Shown here: positions 24,996 through 37,330 of the stretch, in pieces | How positions within the stretch are numbered: position 1 is the stretch's first letter | Layout of the letters: every line of letters starts with the position of its first letter | Source of the DNA: Dysidea avara | Taxonomy: Eukaryota > Porifera > Demospongiae > Dictyoceratida > Dysideidae | Length of the DNA: 64,000 nt | Assembly (NCBI RefSeq): GCF_963678975.1 | Contig: NC_089273.1 | Coordinates: forward strand, 33,666,973 to 33,730,972 | Direction of reading: 5' to 3' | Notes under the pieces: model-generated | What the model was told of the DNA's origin: nothing | Seen by the model: the letters and a program-made list of their open reading frames with translations, nothing else | The model's database searches: none | Made by a program: the position numbers and the translations under genes

Positions 24996-26129
24996 GGCTT
25001 CTGTAGGTTCTTTTAGGTGTCTTTTCTGTAGGTAAATTCTTTCATCTTCTAGCTTATTTTCCATAGAGACGTGTGGAAAATAAAAATCATGATACAAACT
25101 CGCGCACGTGTGTTAGCTACATATTTACAAATAACACTATAATGTCAATACAAATAGGACAATAACGCTCCCTGTGATCTTGATCCACCACACATTCCTC
25201 TGTACAATCTTCATGCAACCATAATCTTCCATATGTGCAAGATATCCAGACCGCTCCATCTCTGGCCAATACATAAGTTACAAAGCACATCATAGATACA
25301 ATAACGCTTAGAAATGGAAGTGGGTGCATGTGGGATCCGTGTTTCGGTTACTTTTGGTACATCTGCCTACAAAGCAGAGCAGTTTCACTGGACAAAGTAG
25401 GCTCTACTTATTAGTTATGGCCATGAGACGTGCACTCAGCGTATAAATTAGTGTAAATACTCACAGGTGAAAAAGATACAAGTCCATTTTTCATCGAGTC
25501 CGACCCGCGCTTTCGACTGACACGGTTACAAAAACGAAATTGACAACCAGCAGAAACGTTTTACCTCAGTCTAACGGCTCCATTAGTGTGTAATACAACC
25601 TCGTAGCGAAGCAGTTGAAGTGAAATTCGTACAGAAAGTGAGATATCTGTACCAACGCAGTAAGGCGGAACACGGATAACACCAAAGGCTGTGACGTAAC
25701 ATTGGGGATTTTAAGTACACACAAATGATGACGTAGATACTTCCGTTTCCAATCCCGGTAAGCGTTATTGTATCTATGAGCACATACAGCAAGTGTTAGG
25801 GTCGATATCTTCATTTTTTTAAAACATTCATTCATTATTATCGTTGGCTAATCTCAGGGTGCCATTATCAGCTGTTGAACCATCTACTACAGTTGAACAT
25901 TGTGTTCCCAACTCCTGGTTATCATTTCCTTCTACAACCAGTGGTTGAACCAGCGCCCATGCAAACACCCAACATGGTGTACGAGAGTCCCAATATTTAA
26001 GTATTTCATCACGTATTTCTGCATTATTTCAATAAATATTTCATGTATTTATAATTGGATTTCTCAGATAGTGTACGAGAGTCCCAAGATGTTAGCTACC
26101 CCTTGGGTTGAACTGATACAGGGGTCCGT
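24996..26129. other. No gene recognised (inside the pogo-like element)
   Basis: About 1.1 kb with no recognisable coding domain. The phrase GTGTACGAGAGTCCCAA occurs twice (about 25977 and 26071), which suggests a local duplication. It may be 3' sequence of the pogo-like transposon. Confidence 0.4.
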
Positions 26130-28970
26130 TTTGAAGCAGGTACGCCATTATCAGTTGCTGGTGGCCGTTTTTTGCTATGATTACGAGTCACACTTCTAGA
26201 ACTATCAGCTTTCTTAGCCAATTCATCTGCTTGTCTTCAAGCATTCTTCTCGTTTTTTCATTTTTCTTCCAACATTTGCAGTCTTGCTTTCCTCTAGCAG
26301 GCATTGGGAAGAGACTTTTGCTACATTAGCCTGCTCATTGATAGTAGGATGCACAAGATATTGTGATAGTGGAGAAACTGTAGAACTGCTACTGATCAGT
26401 GCTGGCTGAGTAGCATTGGTAGCATTACCAGAACTGATTTCTTGCTATGAGGTTCCATTTAAACCTATAAGCATCATGCATAAATAGTAGGTAAACCATT
26501 GTTGAGCAACATGTCTTTTATATCACCTTCTGATGTGTGTGCCATATCACAGGTCCTATTACTGGAATGGGCTACACCTGCTTGATCATCAAGCAAACTT
26601 GACTCAGGGTGATTAGCCTTCAGTCACTAGATATAGTCTGGATCAATGGAAAGGTTGAAGCCTTCCCTCTGAAAAATGTTCCTCTTGTTCCAGGGTGAAT
26701 GGATTGTCTAGAATAGCTTCACTCACATCATCACAATTGTCATTATACACACCTACAAAGTACAGTCAAAACAATTAAATCATGTGGAACAATTTAATAC
26801 ATAAAAAATGACAGACTGCTTTATTAGGGTATTTGAAAATCTTTCTATCATACAACAGAGATAGCTGTACTGAGACATGATTGATGTATATAAACATCTT
26901 TAGTTGTTGATCAGTTGCCTATCTAACCAATGAAATCCCTACAAGTGCAAATTATATTCATATGAAAATATGTGACAGTAAGCCTTTTCTATGTCTCATT
27001 AATTTTCTTTAACATGATTCATTATTGAAGGGAATTCATTAGCTCATACAGTGCACATAATAATTGCCTTCAATGCAAACCCTTCAATTTTTCTTCAAGT
27101 GATCACTGTTTACTTAAAAAAATTAAATCCAAATATGGCCGACTACTTTATTAGAGAACTACAAAATAATTGTTATTGCATATCAGAAACAATTGTACTT
27201 AAAATCAGTTGCTCTGTATTGCCTTCTTTAGTAGTCAGCTACTTAATTATTCAGGTAATGAAATCCTTACAACTATTAAGTATGTTCATACCACTCAATG
27301 AGACAGGTATGACATATTTGGTTTCTTAAATGTTATTCATTATTAAAGCAAATTCATTAGTCCATATGATGTATCTAGCACTTTACTAAGTGTCTATACA
27401 CACAAACATTCTGAAATTGTTATGTATATCAATTAAATCCATGAAAGGCTGTATTTACATACTCTAATAGAACATTCACTGATGTCGCAAAATTGTTTCC
27501 ATGTTATAAGTTAACGGAACTCACGTATTGGCTCCAACATAGACACACCTTCAAAATAAGTAGCCAATGGTAACCCATCATCAATATTAGTCATAGAACT
27601 TGGCATTGCAGGGTTATCAACACTCACTATGACTGTGTTCAGGGAGTTTGATTGGTGGGAAGTGGGCAGCTCAACTGATTGCTGAGAAACAGGTAGCTCA
27701 ACTGAGTGGCAGGAATTGGGTATCTCATTTAACTGATTGGCGGGAAGTGAGTGATCATGAGTTGGCTAAGCTGCCATCATTTACTGCAATCGCAGAAACA
27801 TTAAAAGGATATACCCCACACTTTCTAAAACCAGCAATCAAATTAACTGGTGTTACTGCATTCAGTCATGCCTTTGAAAAAAAGACCATTGAAATTAAAT
27901 TTGGTGATGACCCTTCCTGGATTCTGCTGAATAAATTGGTGGCATGTACATGTACTTCTCCAGTGTGACTTCAATGGTGAAAACACACTACAATCAAGAG
28001 GCTGGGAATCATGTGTAGTATGAGGAGGAAGACAAAGAATTACAACATCTTTCTCACAAGCACTCTGGATCAGCTCATACTGATGGTGTGTGCTATGCCC
28101 ATCCAGCAAGAGAAGAAGTGGGCATGTTGCAACAGCATGTTTCAAGAAATGTTCAGTCAGCCAGCTCTGGAACAATTCAGTAGTAATCCAACCCTTAAGC
28201 ACTCAGTCCATAACTTGTTCCTGGGACGTCATCTCTCGTCCATGCATGGCACAGCTTCTTTGCATCAAAAATGATCATCAGTGGAATTACTTGACCAGCA
28301 GCATTGCCCACTGTTACTTGCCCCTTCCTTCCTGTTGACCTCACTTGTACCTTCTTACTGCCTTTCTTAGCCACCACATTCAGTGCTTTTGGGTCTAGGG
28401 GCACACCACTTTTATCAACATTATAAATCTGGTGTGGTGCATTCATCAATCCATTCTTGTCAAGGACATAATGCTGCATTGTTTCTGCATTAACTGCATC
28501 CATCCTACTATGTTATCTCCTCTCCTCAAAGATAAATCTCCCTGCCTTTCTATGAAATTCCTCCACCATCTCTGGCTGATTTTGGTACCTCTTAATATAT
28601 TCTTATTACGTGCAACTCCTTCTGCAATAGCCAGCATTTCCTTTCATAGCCTACCTCAGAACAGTGTTCAAAAACATTGCCAAAGTGTTCTCCTCCACTG
28701 GAGTCAAGTACCTGACTGGTCTGGGGTTAACATTGTGAATGACACATCTACCTAACCCTATCATGCAATGTGGTGGAAGGAAAATTGTTACGCTCTGCTG
28801 TTTTGCGAATGGACATCAAGTAAGACGCTGCCATTTCCATGGCTTGCTGCATTGATCCGGTGTATACTGTTATCTTTTCTTCTTAGGAGGTGAAAAACGA
28901 CTGTTTGCTTGTCGTGTAGTGCCATTTCTTCCTGTTTCTTTTAGTCTTTCTTTGTCCACTTGCCATACGA
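26130..28970 (-). pseudogene. pogo/Tigger-like DDE transposase relic
   Basis: Minus-strand transposase in several frames. N-terminal HTH region near 28860-28450: QQAMEMAASYL, TTLHDRV, YLTPVEENTLAMFL, GTKISQRWWRNFIERQ (a CENP-B/Tc5-type DNA-binding pattern). The DDE_1 catalytic core follows: IYNVDKSGVPLDPKALNVV, GSKKVQVRSTGRKGQVTV, IPLMIIFDAKKL (28430-28240), then LLLLLDGHSTHH and LPPHTTHDSQPLD (about 28120-27970). The D residues in VDKSG, LDGHS and QPLD are consistent with the catalytic triad. A C-terminal piece, VNLIAGFRKCGVYPFN, lies near 27830-27780 after a frameshift. The tail (WLKANHPE and a basic coiled region) resumes at about 26680-26130 after about 1 kb of unrelated sequence. It is inactive as read and is the likely transposase of the element ending at 24004 and 30282. 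Confidence 0.8.
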
Positions 28971-29039
28971 AACCGATTTTCAAAACCCACCCTACAAAAA
29001 TATGCATTTCTTATAAAATTTATGCCTGTAAAACTCCTC

Positions 29040-29330
29040 TAGATACGATATGATATGATTACAGGAAAAAAAGGCATATAAGCCTGTGAGTCCTGCTCAT
29101 GTACATAAAGAAAATAATCATTAGATATACGAATTATCAAATACAATCTTAAAGCTATTTACAGAGTTAGTTGACACCACTTCGTTAGGTAGACTATTCC
29201 AAGCATTTATTGATCTTATAGAGAAGAAATTACTTCGAACAGATCTTTGTGCATGTGGCTTGAACAATTTGAGACTGTGTCCTCTTGTTACACTAGACAA
29301 TTGTTGGTGAAAAAACATTTCAGACTGTAA
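29040..29330 (-). pseudogene. LINE 3' end fragment
   Basis: A 65-codon minus-strand ORF (29318-29121) with RSVRSNFFSIRSINAWNSLP and a short C-terminal tail. This is the conserved C-terminus of CR1/L2-type LINE ORF2 proteins (FxxRxxxxWNxLP). A 3' UTR follows to about 29040, ending in a short GATATGATATGAT tract. It is strongly 5'-truncated and lies between the transposase relic and a hAT MITE. Confidence 0.75.
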
Positions 29331-29359
29331 ACTGACTATAGGGTTAGTACGCTATAATA

Positions 29360-30117
29360 TAAAAGTGGACCGATACCGATACAAGTATTGGTATCGATGC
29401 TGATACTAGTGGTATCGGATCGGATCGGTATCGGTAATACGAGGCACAGATACCACCAGTAGACACTCACCACTTTTAATTACCTAACCGATAAACTTAT
29501 AAGAAAACTAGAAATTAGTAATCCACAATGATGTTTATCACGTTTAGACAATGAATATTTTGTAAGTTGGTTGAACTGAGATCAATCAAACTGAACAATT
29601 ACCGCGATATTTTAATAGCTAGCAGTGGCGGATCCAGGATGGGGCATTTGGGGCAAATGCCCCCCCCCCCCCCCCCTTCAAGAAATTGCATACAAGATCG
29701 AGATACTCTAATAGAGCAGTCAATTACTCTAATAAAGCAGTCACAATGTTCATGAGGCAGTGTAGCTTACCTATGAAGCTATAAATAGGATTTTATTTTA
29801 CATAACAGACGTGATATAGTTGGTAAGGATAACTAGCTATTATTGTCGTGACCTTTTTTTTTTTTTTTTTTTTTGGTCTTCAACTAGTATTCAGCAAGTT
29901 TTTTGGTCTTCAACTGTTTTTCAGAAAGGTGCCCCCCCTCTTTCCAAACTCTGGATCCGCCCCTGGCTAGCTATGTGCTACAACAGTAAAATTTCTATAA
30001 TAAACTTGTCTTGGCTTCAATGTTTAGTATCAGTATCGGAATCGGTATCAGCAGATAATTTCAGTACAAATACTTGTATCGGAAATATTGGTAAAAAGTG
30101 GTATCGGTCCATCTCTA
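29360..30117. mobile_element. hAT MITE with 8-bp TSD (host of a nested MITE)
   Basis: Ends AAAAGTGGACCGATACC on the left and GGTATCGGTCCATCTCTA on the right, flanked by identical 8-bp duplications CTATAATA at 29352-29359 and 30118-30125. Repeated GGTATCGG/CCGATACC blocks fill both subterminal regions. TAGAGATGGACCGATACC-type termini with 8-bp TSDs are hAT features. A second MITE (29623-29965) is inserted in the middle. Non-coding. Confidence 0.88.
29623..29965. mobile_element. GGCGGATC-end MITE, 5-bp TSD (nested)
   Basis: Ends CAGTGGCGGATCCAGG and CTGGATCCGCCCCTG, flanked by GCTAG at 29618-29622 and 29966-29970. A related element at 54595-55072 has matching ends and the 5-bp duplication CCCAG. 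The left subterminal has G- and C-runs (GGGGCAAATGCCCC), and the right side has a T-run near 29852-29873. It carries two tandem CTCTAATAGAGCAGTCA motifs near 29703-29748. Termini resemble hAT-type MITEs of the 5-bp-TSD group; the superfamily is inferred. Confidence 0.75.
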
Positions 30118-30284
30118 CTATAATACTGTACCTTGCTGGGTAAATCTGGGGCTGATTTCCTGTTACACCCGCCAATTAACAGCTGCCAAATAATTATGTA
30201 AACTTCTGAATTCGCTACGGTTTTAAAAAAAAAATTAATTTTGTTCGACATTAGGTACCGTTCGATAATAGGTCACTTACGCTA

Positions 30285-31879
30285 TCTATGAAATGAAGTC
30301 AAAAATCTACTGTGGTGTTGTTTCATACTCTTCTTTAATTTTCACATACCCTATAGCACTACACTATCACTCTAGAAAGCAAAGCAGTTACACATAATGC
30401 TTCAAACTTAGCAGCTGAATACAGTGGTGTAGCTTTTCTGCCAGGTCTAGATCTACACAGACTGATTTACAATCTCTACAACTTAAAACGATGTTTATCT
30501 TGACCAAGAAAGCTTACAAAAAAGAGCCAGAGAATGAGATATCATGTAGTCTCTGGACATTGGCTGACACACTTCTTGAGCTTGTGACTTTTTGCTTCTT
30601 ATACTCAATTAGGCTTCACATAATCTTATATAGAATCTTTTATTTTGTATGTCATTCATTCTTTCAGCATTCACCAAGGACTTTGAGGCACATGTCTAGC
30701 AGCAGTCCACTATTAGTAAAGTTCACTACTTTAGAATGCTGAGCTCCAAATAATCAATCATGTTACCAGCTATGGACTATTTCCATATAATTATCATGTA
30801 TTCTGACTTCTATATATCATCATTCTTCAAGGAGCAGATGAACCATGGCTGCATATACTGTATTATGGCAACGGTGATTTTTGGAGCATCCAAATCCTTC
30901 CTGCCAAGCATCATTATAGTAAGGAGATGCCTCCCATGTCATGATTCATGATTTTGAAAGCATTTGCTAAAACTTTTGCCAGTCCTTGTTGATGATGATC
31001 ATGTGTTCTCACATAACCATGTAGTACTTTACATAGCTAATTACTAGTAAATTTGGAAGTTCTAGATTATATTCACAGATTGAAGACTACAATCACAATA
31101 ACAAGTTGCGGTTCAACTATCCATATTTCATCAACACTGGGTAAACAATCCAAACAAAATTTAGTATTGTAGCTAACTATGAATGAGAGAACCATCATTA
31201 TTAAATGAGGAAACATGTACATATAAGTTACAATATTGACATTGACCACAACCAGACTCTTTAAAGAGATTTGTGTGGGAATGGCAAGGTTAAACAAACA
31301 AAAAACCCTAAACTACATAGCGTTAGTTTGATTTTACCCGATGTGCGATTTGGATCAGTTTTGTAAAATCTGGTCACATATTGACATGTGGTCTTCCTCC
31401 ATTTTTGAAGTGTATCTCTTGCCCACCCTACCACCCCCCATTTGTGAGCATTCATGATACACCTTCGCTCATCCATCTGCTGAGATTTTCTGTTTTATTG
31501 GGCAGGAAACTCTATAAGCAACTACAAGTACTGGAAGTGGCCTGAAAGGTAATAGATTAATACATCTCTTGTGTAAATATCACACGCATGCTTACCATCC
31601 TTGGCAAGTTATGCTGACTTGAATTCTTTAAAACTGTTTATCTCAAAACTTCTAATGTATGATTTGAATCGTTTCTCCAAAATCCAGTCACATAATATTA
31701 TGGTAGGCTTTCTACATGTATGTATATGATATTATGTACATACGTATGTATAGTATTTAGAACACTCCATGTGCATTATAATCCACTATAAATATTCTGC
31801 ACTTTTAATGTGTCTTTCCATATACATAAAAATATGTTGTCATGTGCTATGTATGCATTACAACAGAATTCAATCAAAA
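30285..31879. other. Region upstream of the NLR-type gene
   Basis: No complete gene recognised. ORFs at 30491-30742 and 30760-30951 resemble no known domain. A stretch at 31189-31300 shares ACCATCATTATTAAATGA and following sequence with the 3' end of the LINE at 21590-23340. The promoter and 5' UTR of the NLR-type gene should lie here, but no TATA box or initiator could be assigned with confidence. Confidence 0.4.
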
Positions 31880-32231
31880 ATGGAGTACTTAAAAGTTCTG
31901 AAAGACTTCAATGTGAAGCTTATTACTTCATTACCTATGAAAGATGTTGTGTTTCTTGCAACATTAAACCAAAAGGGTCTATTCTCTGGTAATATTAAAG
32001 CTGAATTGAAGGCAAAGTCAACTTCAACAGAGGCAGCTGACTATTTTTTAGATCATAAAATTGAGAAAGATTTAGCTAACGGAAATAACGATTCTTTCCT
32101 ACAACTGTTGTCAGCAATGGAGGAATATAATACATCACTGAAGCCATTGGTCACAGAAATTAATCAAGTTTTAACTGCAGTAGTAGTGCTTCCTGTTGCA
32201 AGCAAGGGTGAAGAATCTTTAGATGTAGCAA
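31880..32231 (+). CDS. Exon 1: N-terminal CARD-like domain
   Basis: Start ATG at 31880 is preferred because AAAATGG gives A at -3 and G at +4, and the CARD-like fold begins with this Met. The frame is open further upstream (an earlier ATG at 31853), so a longer N-terminus is possible. The 117 residues show the amphipathic six-helix spacing of a CARD: KVLKDFNVKLI, DVVFLATLNQKGLFSGNIKA, STEAADYFLDHKIEKDL, NDSFLQLLSAMEEYNTSLKP. The donor CAA/GTGAGT at 32232 leaves one base, which pairs in phase with exon 2 at 40889. The ORF reads through the donor to 32362, but that tail shows no domain. It could instead be the last exon of an independent CARD-only gene; the phase match and the CARD-rich downstream exons argue against this. 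Confidence 0.7.
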
Positions 32232-33553
32232 GTGAGTACCCTATTAATAAATATGTCCATGTCAACATATTGCTTGCACTGAGTGTAGGGATTTATCGTG
32301 CAGTATGGTATAGTAGGGATCATGAGAGGCCTACAAAAACATTGACCGGAAACAGCCTGTAATTTGCAGTGGGCTATCACTATTCACTGGAATACTGGAT
32401 TGGAACTGACATATGTGACTAGCTGAGCAAAACCTGGTAGTTTTTGCACATCCCTTGAATTCTATTTTATTGCTTCTCTGTTATTTATAGTAGCATAGGA
32501 GTGGACAGTCAAATTTCAGCCTTTGGGATAAATAGTTTTGGAGTTATAGCACTAGAAAGTTGGAACAGTAGTAAATTTGATCTGTACAGCAACAATATGG
32601 TAAATAAATTATAGGAACTTATTTAATCAATCATAGTTCACGACTGCAATAAGCTACTAAGATGGGTTAGGTTCAGTATGTTCACCATGAACTGGCAAAT
32701 TGATCAAGATATAGTTTTAAACCAGGTGTATGCCAACAGCTGGCCGAAGGCTGTCTGTGGGTGTACACCTGGTGTACTGAAATTGTTTTTGTTTTCATAA
32801 AAACATGTGTGTGTACCTACCTATGTTTGTTTGTTCCTATGCACCTGCATGAGCAAAAATGGTAAAACGCAGTTAGGATGTAAGAATTGAAAGCTAAATT
32901 AAGTCTGTATTAAGCTTCCACACATGTAGCCTTAGCTCTGAGGTGGTTTCTTCTCGGCGGTCTGCAATACAGGTTGATGACTTCATATACTTCGTGAACG
33001 GTCTTCCTTTTTGGTTTATAGATGCTTAACAATTTTAAAACAACATTGAAGGCCTCTTAGGTTACCAGAGATAACATATCCTTCGAGTTGAAAGGGGGGA
33101 TTATCTGTACTTATGTGAATGAAGGGCAGAATTGAGGCTTTCTATAAACAATTTGTGTAAGATGATACGATAAACAGACTATAAAACAGTTAAAAAGATA
33201 ATTTTGTGTAATTTGTGGTTCAAAGTGAATTGTTCGAGTTTTGCTTCCTTAATGATGCATAGCAAGTAGCAACATAATAATTGATGAATTATGAAATAAT
33301 TGGTGAATTATGGAATATGTTTAATGTTAATGTACTGTATGTATCGTTACAAAACAAGGCGAGAAATAAATGCTATGTGTTAATTTATGAAAAATTAATA
33401 AATTCAAGGGATAATATTTACTGGGTGCCTGATGTTTAGAAGTAGCACAGTATATACTTGTGTCCCTGTACGTCTCTGTGTGGACAAAGAAAGAAGGCCA
33501 TTCCAAATGACGAAAATTTAATAATGATGGTAAACTTGCCGTATTGTAAATAA

Positions 33554-33618
33554 GTGCCCATAACTCACGTGCCCATAACTCACGTGCCCATATCTCACGT
33601 GCCCATAACTCACGTGCC
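33554..33618. repeat. 15-bp tandem repeat creating four CACGTG E-boxes
   Basis: Four copies of GTGCCCATAACTCAC (one with a single change) followed by GTGCC, so each junction makes CACGTG (four sites in about 50 bp). It lies in intron 1 of the NLR-type gene, about 650 bp upstream of the candidate alternative first exon at 34272. CACGTG is the canonical bHLH-leucine-zipper site (USF/MITF/MYC class); a regulatory role is inference. Nearby sequence (33470-33530) resembles the reverse of 38740-38790, so the array may ride on a repeat. Confidence 0.85.
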
Positions 33619-34390
33619 TTACACTGTAAAAATACAAAACAAACATTTTCTTGCTCCCCATGAAAAGGTGAATCTGATGGTCTATAGGTTCTATTGATTT
33701 CAGTTTTGTTTCAGTGCATACCGAAGTAATTAAAGCGTGCATATTCTTTTATGTAGTATGCGGATTTTTACCTGGTTTATTTCAAAACGTTTTTATTGCA
33801 AAACAGAATTGCCGGATTTTGCTCAGTGGGTAACATATAATTGGTTTTTGTACATTCTATGGTTGGATTTACTGAGTCTTGCCAGTTAATAGAGAACCTA
33901 CAGCCTGTTACTAAACACTGAATATGATCAGTGGAAGATGCAAAAACTGTCTTAATAATTTTGCCACTGTTTGTTACACTGTATACAGCATTTTAACACT
34001 CCTTATTGCTGCAGGGAATGTGACAGAGGTAGTTAACTAATGATCAACTTGTCAGTTGACCATGTCCTTAGAGATATACTTAGACTCTATTTAGGCTGTT
34101 TTGGGTGGGTAATAAATCTCATATACTCCACCTTGTTTTCTAATATACTCCACGCCTTCAGGCACAATATAACATATGCTCAAAATCTAGGTTCATCCAA
34201 TCGCTATGCATTGTTCATGTGCAGTGATTTAACGAGTGCGATTATTTGTCACGTGAGGATGCATAGTTGCCATGGCGCTAGTATTATCGCAAGAAAACCA
34301 GCCATTTTTGCCAAGCCTACAGCAGAAACAGCCGTGGATGAGGTAAGTAATCTGAGTGTAATGTGAAATAGAGTCTAAAGCAGTTCCACA

Positions 34391-34511
34391 GGCACAATGT
34401 GGAGTCTATGAAATTTATAAACCCTCAGGCCCTTAGTAGCGCCCTTGCTTCCCTTGTATGCTACAGCCCGGGCCTTTGGGTTTATAAATTTCATAGACTC
34501 CACATTGTGCC
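34391..34511. mobile_element. Short foldback MITE, 42-bp arms
   Basis: Inverted arms starting GGCACAATGTGGAGTCTATG (34391-34432 and about 34470-34511) around a GC-rich loop of about 38 bp. No clear target duplication was found. Lies in intron 1 just after the candidate alternative exon. Non-coding. Confidence 0.75.
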
Positions 34512-35423
34512 CATATAACTATTATTTGGCTTGAAAAGTGATCAGTCTCTCATGGCCAGGCCTCCATTTAGCATATCAATTGTGACTGGATTACTTCACA
34601 GTTGCTGATATCTTTAGAGATATCTTTACTAGAGCAAGTTTGAGGAGCAAGCTTAATAGTTTCATGTGACCAGACCTCTATATCAGTGCAGGGGCTTATT
34701 GATTAGAGATTACTGAGCACAGGCATATACTGTAATCTCTAATTGTGACCACATTTGCAAAAAGGTACCTTTTCCACACATTTGACATACCAGCAAACAA
34801 AGTGATGTAACACTTGACTCCTTATACTGATTAACTTGCTCTTAGTATCAAAATGTAGCCAGATACTGTAGCTACATTCATTGAAAATTTCAAGCAATTA
34901 TATTCCATATAATCAAAAAGTTATGAAGCTTTAAAGTTCAAAAATGGGTCAAATTTCGTGTGTGAAAAAGGTACCTTTTCACATTGATTGCTGGTTAACT
35001 ATTGCTGTCACATTCACTGCAGCACTTACCCACGTTTTCCCTGCATTTTGTGTATGTCTCACGCGTCCATATCAAAATTAATTATGTTTCGCCACATAGA
35101 ATCTACGTATGTGTCACAATATAAGTTTACTCACGGTACACCTTGCAGGAGGACACGACTAGCCTTGTTTTGTTCATGTTTCTCTCGCATTTTAGACGTG
35201 GGCAAACGTTACCTTGGAGCTGAGCTGTATTGTAGCTATTGGCTTTCTTAATGCATACGTACAATACATCTGCATTTGTCTTAATTCTTAACTATGAAGA
35301 AACTTGAATTAAAGCACAATGCGCTTATAGTGTTTCATCACGTGATGACTGTGCACAGCCTAAAAAAAGAAAACAAATTCTAATTAAAAACAAGTACTTT
35401 ATACCATTTGAACTATTACTAAG

Positions 35424-35805
35424 TAGGGATGCCACAACATAGACATTTTATGTCACATGTCATAGAGGTTTACGTCACGACATGTCGTATGTCATGACAT
35501 AAGCAATTCTTAAAGTTTCACAACTGAAGCTGTTACTTATGAAACTGTATAGCTATTTTGATTCAAAAATGCAAAAATATCAACTTAAACATCAGCAATA
35601 TTAACTATGATATCAACTACCAACATTGCTCATATTTATTTGTCAATTTTTCTCATATTTATTGCATCAAATTTGATCAAAATGAATGGAAAGTGTACAT
35701 TATTAGGAGAAATTTATGTCACGACATAAAGAAGCCTATGTCATATCATATCATGGAGCTTTATGTCATGACATGTCGTATGTAACAACTAGTGTGGCAT
35801 CCCTA
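35424..35805. mobile_element. hAT MITE in intron 1 (8-bp TSD)
   Basis: A 382-bp element with ends TAGGGATGCCACAACAT and GTGGCATCCCTA, flanked by TTACTAAG (35416-35423) and TTGCTAAG (35806-35813), one mismatch in eight. Subterminal regions repeat TATGTCATGACAT/ACGACATGTCGTATG palindromes. Both ends and TSD length fit the hAT superfamily. Non-coding. Confidence 0.87.
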
Positions 35806-37231
35806 TTGCTAAGCAGTGTCCACCCCTGTATCCACGTAGCTCATGTTTCAAATAGTTCTGGCTGTTTTGTCTCTATTCTCTCAATGCCAATCCTCTGTCT
35901 TGCATACCTTGTCATGATGCTGCACATGGTTTATAATCACTAATCACATTATCTCACTTCTATCCTACCATTGATTGCACCACTATCAATTTACTTGTAG
36001 GGAAAAATCCATCTCTGTCCACTGGCTAGAAAAGCACTGCAAAGTTGACATGGATTATTAGTGTTGCATAAGTTATGGTTATTCTAGTACTATCATGGAT
36101 GTTATAGCTCAGCAACTGTACAACAGTGGATTCAGCCGAGATAATTTTAGCATTACTTTACCACAGTGTGACAGAAAGTTGCTGGAGTAAGTTATTTCTT
36201 GCCAACTTGAGAGTCACACCACTTGTATGACTTCTTTATCAGCTAGAAATGGTTTTATAGTTCATTTCGAAGTTTCCAAATGCACCCTAAGGCAATGATT
36301 TTGATGTGGCACCATATTTCAATTCTTTTAGTATGCCTTACTCAATTTCCACAGAAAATTTGGTGCTTTTATCACAAAGTGAATGATGTTTGCAAAATTT
36401 GTGGCTTAGCTTGTGCTGTCAGCAAAAAGAACCAGCGACATAGCCAGACCCAGGCAAGGCCAGGAATCAGACTACTTTGCCCTACCATCAGCTACCCTGA
36501 ATTTGAAATTAAAGATATGGCTCTTCAGGACAGTGACAATGATGATAATCTCCCCTACCCTTAGTTATAGTGTTCCCCTTTATGTATTTATGTAGTTGTA
36601 GCATTAGTCTATTATTTTTTGCTCTATTTTATATTATTTGTGATAATTTTGCACATTCAAATTTGACTTATGTATAATTATGGCGTGTGATCCATTAATT
36701 TTACTATTGCAGGTGCATCTTTCAAAATGTGGTATAATAAACTGTTTTAGTTACTCTTCTAAAGGTGCCAATATTGAGTGTAAAATTAAATAATATGTTG
36801 CATATCTATGGATTCATGTAGCATGACCCTCTGTGCTTCTTATGATTACAACCTAATGACCTGGGTGGTCACCTCCCTTTATCAATTTCTGTATCTGATC
36901 ATCCTTTGCTTGTCAACAAAGATACAATGTTTTAGTATGTACACTATTAAACACTTTTATGATTTCTGCAATACATTTTCTATTGGTTTTTTGTGAGTTT
37001 TTTTGTGCATGAACTTCCAGTTCGACTTCAAGCCAGTTGAGCAATTCTCTTGACACGAAAACTGCTAACACATGCGTAACTATTTGAAACTTTTGAAACA
37101 GCCAACTTTGTTCTGGATAATGATTGGATGCACCATAGAGGCCCACCCTCTAGAATAATTTCTTCTCTAACATTTGAAAGCTTTCTCCTTCAGGTACTGT
37201 AAATCAGCGCTTCTCCCATACAGAGTTCTAT

Positions 37232-37330
37232 AACTACCTCTATATAGCACTGCAGTCACGTATATAGCACCGTGGTTGCATATATAGCACTGTGGTCACA
37301 TAGACCACTCTGTATGGTGAATAAAGCACT
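37232..37330. repeat. About 25-bp tandem repeat, three copies
   Basis: TATATAGCACTGCAGTCACG, TATATAGCACCGTGGTTGC and TATATAGCACTGTGGTCAC follow one another, with a partial fourth copy (TAGACCACTC). Located in intron 1. Confidence 0.7.

Larger units (their letters stand above)
24004..30282 (-). mobile_element. Candidate full-length pogo-like transposon (6.3 kb)
   Basis: Terminal inverted repeats of 23 bp: GCGTAAGCGACCAATTATCG at 24004 and, on the complement at 30282, GCGTAAGTGACCTATTATCG, both followed by AAC (two mismatches overall). Each end is flanked by TA (24002-24003; 30283-30284), the target duplication of Tc1/mariner-pogo elements. Extra GTTCGATAAT copies lie inside the left end near 24209, 24239 and 24265, and a variant lies near 30243 inside the right end. 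The interior has a decayed pogo-type transposase (26130-28970, minus). Later insertions include retroelement C-termini (24395-24995 and 29040-29330) and a hAT MITE with a nested second MITE (29360-30117). Confidence 0.6.

Noticed and set aside
27648..27968. 106-codon plus-strand ORF
   Set aside because: Antisense to the C-terminal part of the pogo-like transposase, which is recognisable on the minus strand.
36280..36564. 94-codon plus-strand ORF with VCKICGLACAVSKKNQ and an acidic tail
   Set aside because: The cysteine spacing hints at a zinc-binding piece, but there are no splice borders in phase with the NLR-type gene and no recognised family. Not supported as a gene.
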